Below are positions 1 to 10,800 of a DNA stretch of 64,000 nt, in pieces. A program made the position numbers and the translations under genes. The DNA comes from Apoda limacodes (lineage: Eukaryota; Arthropoda; Insecta; Lepidoptera; Limacodidae). Below the pieces are notes generated by a model, which did no database searches, was not told the origin of the DNA, and saw only the letters and a list, made by a program, of their open reading frames with translations. The stretch spans positions 3,598,501 through 3,662,500 of the forward strand of contig OX291543.1 in NCBI GenBank assembly GCA_946406115.1, written 5' to 3'. How positions within the stretch are numbered: position 1 is the stretch's first letter; every line of letters begins with the position of its first letter.

Positions 1-260
1 GCAATAAATATAACGTGCGCGACTGTCCACAAGCGCAACTATTTCTGTCTGACCTGACATGCCTCGATATAAAATGTTTACTACATTAATGGCATTAAAT
101 ATAATGTGCGCGACTGTACACAAGCGCAACTATTTCTGTCTGACCTGACATGCCTCGATATACAATGTTTACTACATTGATGGTATTAAATATAACGTGC
201 GCGACTGTACCCAAGCGCAATTATTTCTGTCTGACCTGACATGTCTCGATTTACGTGCCG
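1..260. repeat. 91-bp tandem repeat, just under 3 copies
   Basis: The phrase GTGCGCGACTGT recurs near 15, 106 and 197, an exact 91-bp period. Each unit continues with the phrase CTGTCTGACCTGACATG. The array is cut by the left edge of the window and decays after about 250, so the true copy number is unknown. It resembles a short satellite or the subterminal repeats of a transposon. Units differ at only a few positions by eye. Confidence 0.85.
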
Positions 261-1379
261 GCATCAGCAGATAGCTATACAGATTAAACCACGGATCTGG
301 TCAAAAACAGAAATCATCTGCGCAGAACGCAGTCTCAAATTCGTATTTACCTATTAGTTCGTCACCGTGCATAAGTTTGCTCGCGTTCATCGACTTCTTA
401 TTTGAACTAGAACCCGGAATGGTCTAGCTAGCGAATTTTCAAGTAGGTACACTTAACCTTTAAGCAGGCGCGCGGTCATTTGTAACGGCAGAGGTCGCGC
501 GTAACCTTAAGTCAAGGTTTTTAAGAATTAAAAAGACAAATTATTAAATTATTTAAATAACGATGTACTTAAACACATTCCTTTTAGATAGAATAAAAAA
601 AATATTTGGCAGAAAACCTACAAAAATTTATATTAAAGCACTTTTACGAAGTGCGTCGCGCGAATCTTCAACGACGTCAGGCGCGCGTTTACTTTGCAAA
701 ACCTACGCAACATGCACAACGAAAGATATAATTTAGATTAAGCAATGCGCACAGAAAGGAAGAATCTATTGTTTTGAGTTCACAATGAACCTATGGGAGG
801 CTACTAATATTGGCAAACATGAGTGATGAATGATGATACTATACGAATTTATAACCGAAAATAGGGTTACCGCGGTCGATTCGATGACCGCGGTAAAAAA
901 ATGAGTAAAAAAATGTGTGGAAAATTGTAAAATTAAATAATAAATATAACTACATTTTAAACATAATTTATGTGACTCAGTGTACATGGGTATCACATAA
1001 CCTTGAAACTCCAATTTCCGTGGTTGGAATTATACTTAGGTAATTTGTATTTTAAATTTATTACATAAACTTCGAATCTCAGTCGACTTTGAAGCAAAAT
1101 GATTTATTATTAAAGGAGAAGAAAATGAGTTCTCGCATAAAGAAGTTTACTTAAAAAATAGTCAATTAGCAAATACTTTTATCGTTAATATTTTATTAGG
1201 CCATAGAAGCCCTATAGACAAATACACACAGCGGCGATAGCGATAGCGATTGTAGAAACAAGAAACTTCATCACCCGACCAAATAATTAATTTATTTTTC
1301 ATGTAACCTTACTAAATAATCTGCAACATTCGTAATAAGTATTTTTCAGAGAATTTCGGGCTTGAGGACGATCCCACCT
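261..1379. other. No gene recognised; possible LTR-element interior
   Basis: AT-rich sequence with no convincing coding frame. If the primer-binding site at 1380-1398 belongs to a minus-strand LTR element, this stretch would be its internal 5' region, but I see no gag homology. A short inverted motif, TTACCGCGGTCGA with GACCGCGGTAA, lies at about 865-896. Confidence 0.4.
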
Positions 1380-1398
1380 AATCTCGGTGGAACCTCCA
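1380..1398 (-). other. Retroelement primer-binding site, tRNA-Gln type
   Basis: The plus strand reads AATCTCGGTGGAACCTCCA. From memory of the family this equals the last 16 bases of an insect tRNA-Gln plus the added CCA. Because CCA is not encoded in eukaryotic tRNA genes, the match points to a reverse-transcription primer site on the minus strand, not a tRNA gene fragment. It lies four bases from a TG/CA LTR edge at 1403, the expected spacing. Confidence 0.75.
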
Positions 1399-1402
1399 AA
1401 AA

Positions 1403-1850
1403 TGTTGTGGAGAATCGGGCGTGTATTCAGTTCTTTCCGCAAAGTCGTAGGCGGAGTGAGGTGTTGGTGGTTTTTGTAGCGGTCCTCGGGATGTGTCGGG
1501 ATGATGGCTCGTCGGCGCCGGCGGTGACTTCGGTAAATAGGTCCAAATGGATGCTAACACACAAGTAAATAATAACAGCGGGTTGCGTAGTGGTATTTAC
1601 TCTTCGGATTGACGATTATAGTTTAACAATTAAATATTGTTTATATGATAACACGCGCGTTGTCGCGGGGCGTCTTCGGCCAGTGGGGCCGGGGGCGATT
1701 CATTGCGCGCGGTGACTGGTCGACGCGGCTAGCTTGGTACAACTGTCCTTCGATGCAGCGGGCAGCTAGCAAGGCCCTGGCGGCCTTGGGTACCTTTCGA
1801 AGGTGTCGGTATGGTCACGTAGTCTTGCACATTGGGTCCCGTAGAATTAT
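1403..1850 (-). mobile_element. LTR next to the tRNA-Gln primer site (outer end uncertain)
   Basis: On the minus strand the sequence ends in ...CAACA just before the primer-binding site, as an LTR should. The stretch is clearly richer in G+C than its surroundings and has no persuasive coding frame. The outer LTR boundary is not resolved: I found no partner LTR inside the window, so 1850 is only where the GC-rich block ends. The short open frames inside it read as chance. Confidence 0.45.
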
Positions 1851-3615
1851 GTCAGTTATAACGTACGGTCGGTAGTCGGGTGTAGGGAATTTATTTATTT
1901 ATATATAAAATATATGCGAGCAAATTCGAGGGGCGAATTTTAGCGAACATAACTCGCGGCGGCCGGAAAGGGATCAAAACTATGGTTTGATAGGGAATGA
2001 ACAGTGGATCTTTTGGAGGGTCAATTAAAATATACACAAAAAATTTGTTGACAAATGTTGAAGCGGTAGTCTCGTTTAGACGCCTAATTGTATATAAACG
2101 TTGATAAACCAAACACAAAAAGGTTTATGAAAGCAGAGTAAAACATGTCTGATCTCCAGGTACAGACATCGGCACAACCCGGATATGGAGTTGAATATGC
2201 GGCTTGCATCTCAACAAAGGTCGCGGTGATAGAAAACGGCCCCTATCGTAGGAGCGGTATGAGCTTTAAATTGCACTATATGTTTACGGAACCCTACGGC
2301 TGGTACATTGTCAAGTGCAATGTTTACTTAAATAAAACATATTGTAAGTACGGAATCGACGGCGGCTTAAATTAAATATGAACTATCGGCGGATTACCTA
2401 CTATACATAACGAAAAATAAATAAAGTAGAAAATGGTTTAATAAAATAAACTTAGCTAATTCAGTAGCTTGAACACGGAATAGCAACTTCGTGTGCTACG
2501 GCTACGGGTAATTTCGACGGCGCGTTGCTTACGAAAATCAATTGTAAGTACATAACCTACAGGTAGGAAATTAAAACATGTTCGAAGACAGATATTCGAA
2601 CTTATACTATAAAATAACGTATCAACGGTCGACGGGTAGCGTGGATAACACGGGTGTTTAGTTAAGTAGGTATTACTACTTACGTAATCATTTTACGTTC
2701 TAATGTATAGACGTTTCGGAAACTAATTTCGAACACATATAAAACAACAAGTAAACTAGTCCTTGTGTTTTGTACACGGATCATTAGGACGGACGGTTTT
2801 AATAACAAAGTTTTAAATTTACCAATTAAGTAATAAACGAGCATAAGTGATTACGCTAATACCTAGTTAGGTACTTATCTATATAAAAAATTGTTGGTAC
2901 ATATCGGTGTACGCGAATTTATAGTTGCATATAGGTACGGACTGAGTTAAAAACAAGTTATATGTTTCGGTGTGATGTTTACCTAAACAAACATATAAGT
3001 TATGCGGTGCGAAGTTATAAGTAGGTAGGTACACTACAATAGATATGACTAAAATATATGTCTGCTTCAACGCATTCCTACAACTTGGAATGTGTGAGAA
3101 ACGGTTACGGTATAACTACATATAGTTGTTAGTTAGACAGGTGTTTGTTTTTATGTCTGTTAAGTAATATGTAGGTATTTGAGTACGTAATCGGTACGGT
3201 TGATTGATGTCGTAAATCAAATCAAAAAATAAAGTAAAAACTTAATCGAAATGTTTTAATTTTATTAAGTTAAATAAGAAGAGTTTATATCAAAGCGGCA
3301 AAGTTGGGGGTTTTACATGATAATTAACGGTTTATGCGGGCGGTTGAGAACGCAAAGTATAACTAGATAGTTTGATGTTTATATGCATCAAATATTAAAC
3401 AAAAAATAATAAAAACTTATTTTAGAAAGTAAAAAATAATAAAAGATTTTAAATAAAATCTGTTAAGTCGGCGTGACATGAGCGACGCATGCGGGCGGTT
3501 AAAAACGCGGCTTACAACTACATAACTTGATAAAGGATAATAAAGATCAAAAACTTAATCAAAACTAAATTGTGACTTATACCTAAAGTAAGTAAAACAA
3601 AGAATAAAAAATGTA
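1851..3615. other. Non-coding, AT-rich; no gene seen
   Basis: No gene is supported. The phrase GCGGGCGGTT occurs twice (about 3336 and 3492) inside similar A-rich contexts, so 3300-3560 may be a decayed short repeat. A short frame at 2145-2375 has no recognisable domain. Confidence 0.4.
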
Positions 3616-3655
3616 AATGGAGCGGTGAATGAGTGGCGCGGGATGAAGCGGTTTG

Positions 3656-4482
3656 TTATCGGGATTCGCGGGTTTTTACGGTCGATGGGCTGAGGTGCGG
3701 ATGTGACACGTCCTTCAAGCGGTGACGTGCGTGGTGACGTACGCTGTGATGTACGCGGTGATGTATGTGGTGATGAGTGCTAGCTCGCGGAACGGACCTA
3801 TTTTTGGTGTGGGACCTCCACGCAGACGGGTACTGCGATATTAAACTGCGGTGAGTTTGGCGAATGGGTTGTTTTGAAGAACACCATCTATAAATTTCGG
3901 CTATCGGAGCTCGGAGCCGGGGGACATGTGCAACACGAAGTTGCAAAGGTTGCAACAGCTCGTGTATTGCGAGCTTACTGCGGGCAGAACGGTTCGGTAT
4001 GCTATGTAAGTACAGCTCGGTGCGGCTTGTCGGACTAGCTCGCGGTGTTGAGCGGGATTGAGGTCGGAGTACTGATTGCACCCACGTAATGTGTGCAACG
4101 TTGAGTTGCAGAAGTGGCAACCATGTCTTGGCTGCATTCGTGCTGCTGACGGGCGGTATGAATCTGACGGGTGACGGATCGGCGCGACGGACGGACGATC
4201 GGACTGACGAACGGATTGCGTGACGGACGGACAATCGGACTGAAGGACGGATCGCGTGACGGACGGACTATCAGACTGACGAACAGATTGCGTGACGGGC
4301 GGACAATCGGACGGACTATCGGACTGACGAACGGATGGCGTGACGGAAGGACAATCGGACTGACGAATAGATTGTGTGACGGACGCACGATCGGACTGAC
4401 AAGGGTCCATGCAATAGTCGGTACGGGGAATCGGAATGTATGGTTTATGAGACGGGAAAGGCGGTAGGAATTCACGGAACAA
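3656..4482 (-). pseudogene. Decayed retroelement gag-like fragment with zinc-knuckle motifs
   Basis: On the minus strand a frame is open from 4482 to 3901 (193 residues). Its N-terminal half is a Ser/Pro/Gln/Asp repeat. Its C-terminal half carries CHFCNSTLHTLRGC, then a spacer with HRELVRQ, then CCNLCNFVLHM. This C-x2-C-x4-H-x4-C knuckle, a 'Y-x-L ... R-x-LVR' linker and a second C-x2-C-x4-H arrangement resemble the gag nucleocapsid region of BEL/Pao-type LTR retrotransposons. Downstream (3656-3900) the frame shifts and only a 12-bp CATCACCGCGTA-like repeat is seen near 3715-3770; no protease or RT is visible. Assignment to BEL/Pao is inference from motif layout. It could belong to the LTR element at 1.4 kb or be independent. 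Confidence 0.45.
4186..4405. repeat. 36-bp minisatellite, about 6 units, frame-preserving
   Basis: Units begin GACGGACGGAC near 4186, 4222, 4258, 4294, 4342 and 4378. Spacings are 36, 36, 36, 48 and 36 bp, all multiples of three, so the minus-strand gag-like frame stays open across the whole array and encodes a 12-residue repeat around SVTQSVRQSD. Units are diverged by several substitutions. Confidence 0.85.
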
Positions 4483-4656
4483 GTATATTCAGTGGGGTTA
4501 TAACATTTCTACGATCTCTCAGCTTTCAATTAGTTTAACGTTTTTAAAGCATTTTAGGGTAAACAAGTGATAAAATTTAAAGGCACAATCTTTAAATCCT
4601 ATGATGCTTAAATTTAAAAATCTAAGAAATTCATAAAGTCAGACCGAAATACCTAC

Positions 4657-4817
4657 CTTTAGCGTTTTGTGACTCGAAAACTGTCTTCCACATTCCCGAC
4701 ACTTTAATTCTTCTTTTTCGATTCTAATCGGAATTTTGTAAGCATTACTTGTCAGACGTATTTTTGCATTTGTATTTTTACTAACTGTTAATTTTTCTGT
4801 TTGCTTCTGCAGTTTTA
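4657..4817 (-). CDS. ZAD-C2H2 gene, exon 4 (start of first C2H2 finger)
   Basis: 161 bp between an acceptor ATTTTAG (4818-4819) and a donor GTAGGT. Two bases complete the codon split with exon 3, then 53 codons follow. The last 16 residues are [16 protein letters not shown]: the C-x2-C half and hydrophobic core of a C2H2 finger. The exon ends in phase 0, so a following exon should begin with the H-x3-5-H half. The upstream part is basic ([15 protein letters not shown]), typical of linkers. Confidence 0.72.
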
Positions 4818-7800
4818 CTAAAATAATTTGAATTTTGTCAATATCATAAAATTGAAAATTGGCTTTGGGGTTTGAACCATGTCATAAGAATAATAATAAA
4901 GTGCTCACGCTCATTTAACTGATTTCTGAATTTTACAAACTATAAGAAAGACAAAAAAGTAAGCTAAAAATAAGCACTCGTTTCAATACCTAGGTACATA
5001 TATTTCTGCCATTAGCCTTAGTTACTGATAACCAAACCTAGAACATAAGATATAATGTTACCCGCAGTTCGCTTTGTTTTACTTTTCCTTCTTCATTCTC
5101 ATTTCTATATCAGTTACGTTTACTGCTAGATATAGGCCACCCCTTTAAAATTCAATTTCTTATGCGAACGAGCCTGACCCTTTTAGTTTGCAATTTAGCG
5201 CCACCAATCATCGGTGAAAGAAAAAAATCGTGAGTAAACCTGCATACCTAAGAAATCGAGATCTTTGTCCAGCAATGAAACTTTGTTTACAGACACGTTA
5301 AATAACTTCCAATTCAAATAATAAGACTTCTTTTTAACTAACCATTATTAACACTACAGCTGTCTTTGTCACTAATTAATGTACATTCGGGTTTGTTGAC
5401 CGATTTCATAACATCGTCGGGAGTATTCGAACTTTGGTCGATTTGACGTATCTGGACTTGCTTAATTAAATCTTTATCTTCTAATCCTAACACAAGAATA
5501 TCTACTTTTGGTAGTAGATCTGTAACTGAAAAAAAATTACCGATATGTAAAAATAAATTAAACACCGTTAAAAATTTGCTTTAAAAAGTTCGTAGACAGG
5601 ACAAATATTGATATAATAAATGTGTTTCAATAAATATGACACTAACGAGAACTTCAGCTGTGATGTTAACTTTATAAATCGATCAGAATATATAAGTTTT
5701 TCTAAGACGGTTAACTATGCAGTTTTTTTCGCAAAAATCTGTTTAGCAAGAACTCAGATTGCGAGATAATTACTGACGTGAATTCAATAAACGTCTTGAT
5801 CATCGAAAAATCCATTTTTTGGAAAACCTGCCAAAGGTCTTAAATTTAATACAAGTGTGAGAATTTAGTTGTCCTTAATTTATGCCCAAATAAACAGTAT
5901 ATCAAGTATCGTCTACTCATCTTTTATTACTCTGTTCTCTGCTGAGTATTTTTACTACAACTTTTACTCGTATAGGTACTCTTAAATTAATACGACCGAA
6001 CACACACCATAAACACCATCAACATTTTGGTTTCCAAATTTGAAAAATACGTTTTAAGCGTTAAAATAAACACCGATAATAAACTTAAAGCAGAAAGAAG
6101 AATGGGCATTTTTGTATGAACCCCGTCCCCACGTATATTTTTATGTATACTAACTGAAAGTGGTAAAAACAGTAGCATTTATTTGTTAATTTATTTATTA
6201 AAAAATTAATGGGGCTAAAATATGCTGATTAATTTGGTTTTATTAAAGAAAATAACATTATTTTTACTCACTTTGAAATTATACCTATATGAGTTAGGAT
6301 TCGACCAAAAGTATTTTTGGAACTCTATGGTTATTGAATGAATGGCGAATAAATATATTAACCGTCTAAGATTAAATTACTGTTATGTTGTAGGTGCAAA
6401 GAGCAATGTTATGTCAACATGATTTTATCCAATACTAACAGTGAGAGTATAGTCAGACTGGTGTAACCCAGCCGAAACGTCGGGAAAAAGGTATTTTGCC
6501 AAATAACGACGCGTTTAATCCCGTTTTATTGTTTTATTTTTAAATTAGTAATGGAAGACGTAAATTTATAAACTTATATTAATTTATACATTCATGCAGG
6601 GAAATCATTCTCACACTCTAGAACCGAAATGATCGCGTCCTCCCGCAAACGCTTGGGTTGTGAAATGCTTCCCTGCCAAGGTTTTCTCTAAGGACTACGG
6701 GGTTCTTCAAGAAAGAAGTTATTGGATTTTTTAAAGGCCGGAAACGCGCGAGTGATACCCCTGGTGGTGACAAGCGACCATTGGCCACGGTGACCGCTTA
6801 CCATCAAGCGGATCGTGTGCTTGTTTGCCAACTTAGTGGTATAAAAAAAACAACTTGATACATGTATACAGACTGACATATAAACCTAAAACAACGTGAT
6901 TGATTTAGGGTTTCGTTTTTATTTTTGGTTGGATATTTAAATGACATGGTTCCCTTTATTTCTTCTTCGACTTACTAGGAACTGATGTCAATATCGAAGC
7001 GCTTTTGAATATCTGTCTTTTGAAGGACACACAGTCTCTAAGTTTGGCCGCGCATACTTCGCAAATGTAGTCTTCCTCGACTTCATCTGATGGCTGTAAA
7101 ATAAAGCAACAAACATATGTCATGGTCACAGTTGAGATACTAAGTTGCTATGTAACGAAATAAATCACTTCCTATAAAAGCTTTTATAATGTCTTCAATA
7201 TTTTTTTCAGTCACGTTACCGACTTCGCTGTGCGCGAAAGTGTAACCTTGGAGTTTATTGGGAGCAGTTTCGAGTGCACCAGATCCTGGAATTTAAGGGA
7301 AAAATGTATGCAAGTAGGTTTTACCTATCGAAACCCATGAAAGTACTGGCATTCATTTAATTTTCTCTTAAATCCCAGAGTCTAGCGTTTAAGGTCCCTG
7401 ATCATTATTCTTATTGCTTCGCACAGATTTTTCGCTTAAATAAACTTCAAAGCTGACTACTTTGTTGTTAGCGCTATAAAAAACAAATTTCGTTCCAATA
7501 TGCCCGTCTTGTTTACCTAGTTATGTATTCCAGTCGACAGTGATTTTTTTCTGCATGAACTGCAACAGTAGCATTTTTTCACCACATGGTAACGGTAGGT
7601 CCTACAATGTACCTTATATATTTACTAAATATTTTGAAGCAGCAACGCCTGATTTTGTGGATATAGTTCAAGACCAATAACGATGAAAACACAGAAATAT
7701 AGCAAAAAAATTTATAATCCGTAATATTTTCTTACATGTCAAATAACAAACACTTTATTATTGCTAAGCAACCATAGACGTAGGTATTACATTATGTGAA

Positions 7801-10800
7801 AACTTCTTGAGGCCATAGCTCTAAGTTAACATTCTCCCCGTCAAGTTAGTTTTCGCATCTGGCAAAAGTCCAAGTTTTAGGCACGTCTTCTGAAAACTTG
7901 GTTTAGCTACTGGTTTCGTCATAGCATCAGCTACTTGGTGAGCTGAATCTACCTTCATCACTTCTAAGTGGTCTTCTATAATGAGGTGGAATGGCCTGTG
8001 GTCTCATCGCCTCCATGATCGGCATCACTATAACCTTCAAGTCTATTTGATGCATTCTGGTCAGCTTGACATACAATGCCGTGGGTAATTGTGCCTTTTA
8101 AGTATCTCATAATGCGTTTAACTTAAATCCAATCAGCTCTTGTAGGATTCTCTGCGTAGGCAATGTCTGGTCTTGTTCCCAACATGAGATACGCAAGAGC
8201 TCCAACAGCTTCTCTATAAGGGAACTGAGCTTTGTTTTCTGAGTTTTCTTCAGATATTTCTACGTCTTCTCTAATATCTTTCTGTATAGGTGTGGAAACC
8301 TGTTTGCAATAACTCATTTGAAAACGCTCTACTACTTTCTTCGCATACGCTTCTTGTTTTATTTTTATTGAACCGTTTCTCAAACGTTCTATTTCTAGAC
8401 CTAGGTAACAGGTGGCTGGCTTTATTGTAATCTTAAGGCGTTTTTTTTAAATCATATATGAAATGCTTAATCATATTACTATCTGAAGCAGCTACCAAGC
8501 CATCATCAACATAAAGTGTGAGGATTATCTTTTTCTCTCCTACGTTATTTATATATCACATTTCAGCAAAACAGGAGTTCCAGGATCTGGGTGCCTGCTT
8601 CCGTCCATACAAGCTTCTATTAAGTCTACAAACTTTAGAAAAGCATCACTGGAACCTTCTGGCTGCTTCCGATATATTTCTTCTGTAAGTTTTCCATTTA
8701 AGAACGCTGTGCATACGTTGAATTGTAATAGTGCCAGTTTTTCTTGAGCTGTGACACTAAGTAAACCTCTAATAGTTGCAAGGCGAGCGACTGGACTAAA
8801 AGTCTCACTATAATCAATGCCTTTCTTCTATTTGAAGTCCTTCACAACCAAGCGAGCTTTGTATTTATCTATTGAACCATCAGGGTTTGTCTTCTTCTTA
8901 TAAACCCATTTGCAGGGCAAAGCTTTTCTGCTTGTTGGCAATTCTTGAAGTGTCCAAACATTTAAATCTTTCAAAGATTTCAGTTCATGTTTCATAGCTT
9001 CCATCCATTTTTCTTTTTCTTCGCTAGCCATTGCAGCTTCGAAGGTAACTGGAGTCACACAATTAACATAATCATTGAATTTACATTGAGCCTGAATTTT
9101 AGATCGATCTCTCAAATTGTATTGTTGTTTATTTCCGTCACTAAATTCAGTATCCTCTATATCTCCCTCTAATTCAATGGATTCTTCAATCTGTGTATTT
9201 TCTAGCAACGACTCATCTGTCCTTTCAATTTATTCAATGTTTTCTTCTTAAATGTTTGATGCTTGATTTTTTTATTAAACCACAACTCATAAGGAGACTT
9301 GACTTTTTGTCTTGTAGCTCCCGTCCTATTAAGAATTTATGTCGCCGTGTTTATAAGCTCTGTCCATAAACCTAGAGGCAACGTATTATGTGCATACATT
9401 ATACTTCTTGCAGCTTCAACCAATGTTCTATTCTCCCTTCCACTGCACCCATTCTGTTTAGGTGTAAAGGGCATGGTGAAACGCTGTTTGATTCCGTTTC
9501 CTTTAATATCTCTTGTATATCATGGTTGTCAAACTCTCCTCCATTGCCACTTAATATTGCCTTTGTTTCTGCAATCATTTGAATCAACTTCTGTTTTACT
9601 TCACTTTTTCTCCTCAAAAAATAAACATGGCGATATCCAGAGTAATCGTATTTAAATAAAATAAAGGATCTGTACTTGTATATAGAATACAGAAATGGCC
9701 TGCATACACCTGTATTTATAAGCTCGCCGGGTACAGTGGCTTTGTCTCTGACGCCAAATTTAAGGCGGTGAGATTTCCCATAGACACATCCTTCACACAG
9801 CTCGCGATCAATAAATAGTTTTATTCCAAGCTCTCTTTCTACAACATCTTGTTTTTTAAAATTTTGACAAATTCTAGAGCAGTCATGCACGTTGATTCCA
9901 CTGACATAATACTCATATTAGCGCGTTGAGTCATAGGAGTATTAACTTTAGATGGTCTTCCATCGTGTATCCACTTATGAAAATTTTTCACACGATGTCC
10001 AATTTCGTTACAGTAATTACAGCGCATATTATCATCTCTGTTTTTGTTCTTATATTTGCGTTGCGTTTTGCTCCTCGTATTCGTAACCAAAACTTCTTCA
10101 CTAGGTTCAACTTGTTTACATGTAAGAGCCCTCTCATATGCGCACAAGTGATTTGTCAAATTCTCTATGTTTCTCTCTTCTTTACTTAACAGCAACCAAC
10201 TGGACTTGAATGCAAAAAACTTTCCATCAAGGGTGTCAAGAATTTTACAAATTAGAAACAGGTCTGGCAACTGTTTGTCAGCAACAGAATTGCTAATTTC
10301 AATATTCAATTCACTCCATACATTCTTAAGTTTTGACATATGCGTCCCTACATCATCGGTCGGTGTTTGTTTGAAACTGAAGAACTCCATACATAGGTTG
10401 TAAGCTCTGTCCTCTGACTGACCATCAAATAAACGATGAAGCTCAAGCCATACCTCTCTTGCTGACGAAAAACGCATAACTTTTTTTAAGGTTTCTTGTT
10501 TCATGTTAGCAATAGCAGTGCATTGGTATCTGCTTTTATAAACTTCGCTAGCACTACTGCTGCATCTTTGGCTTCTGAGCTGCTTCTTCTTCAGCAGCTT
10601 CTACAACGTCTAAAGCATGCGGTGTGCCTCCAAGAAGGATACGCATCTTATATTTCCATGTCGGCCACGTAGCTTTTCCATCTAAGTTCCCGATTGAAAC
10701 TTTCGTTGATAAGTTTTCCATTATAAACTAAAGCTGGGTTTACGTAACCTAGAGCAGCAGGGCCTGATTTTATGGATATAGTTCAAGACCAATTACAATG

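Noticed and set aside
4171..4467. Plus-strand open frame of 98 codons through the 36-bp repeat
   Set aside because: A repeat with a period divisible by three stays open in several frames; only the minus-strand frame leads into zinc-knuckle motifs.
9299..9655. 118-codon plus-strand frame, present twice through the duplication
   Set aside because: Antisense to the Copia integrase; no domain of its own.
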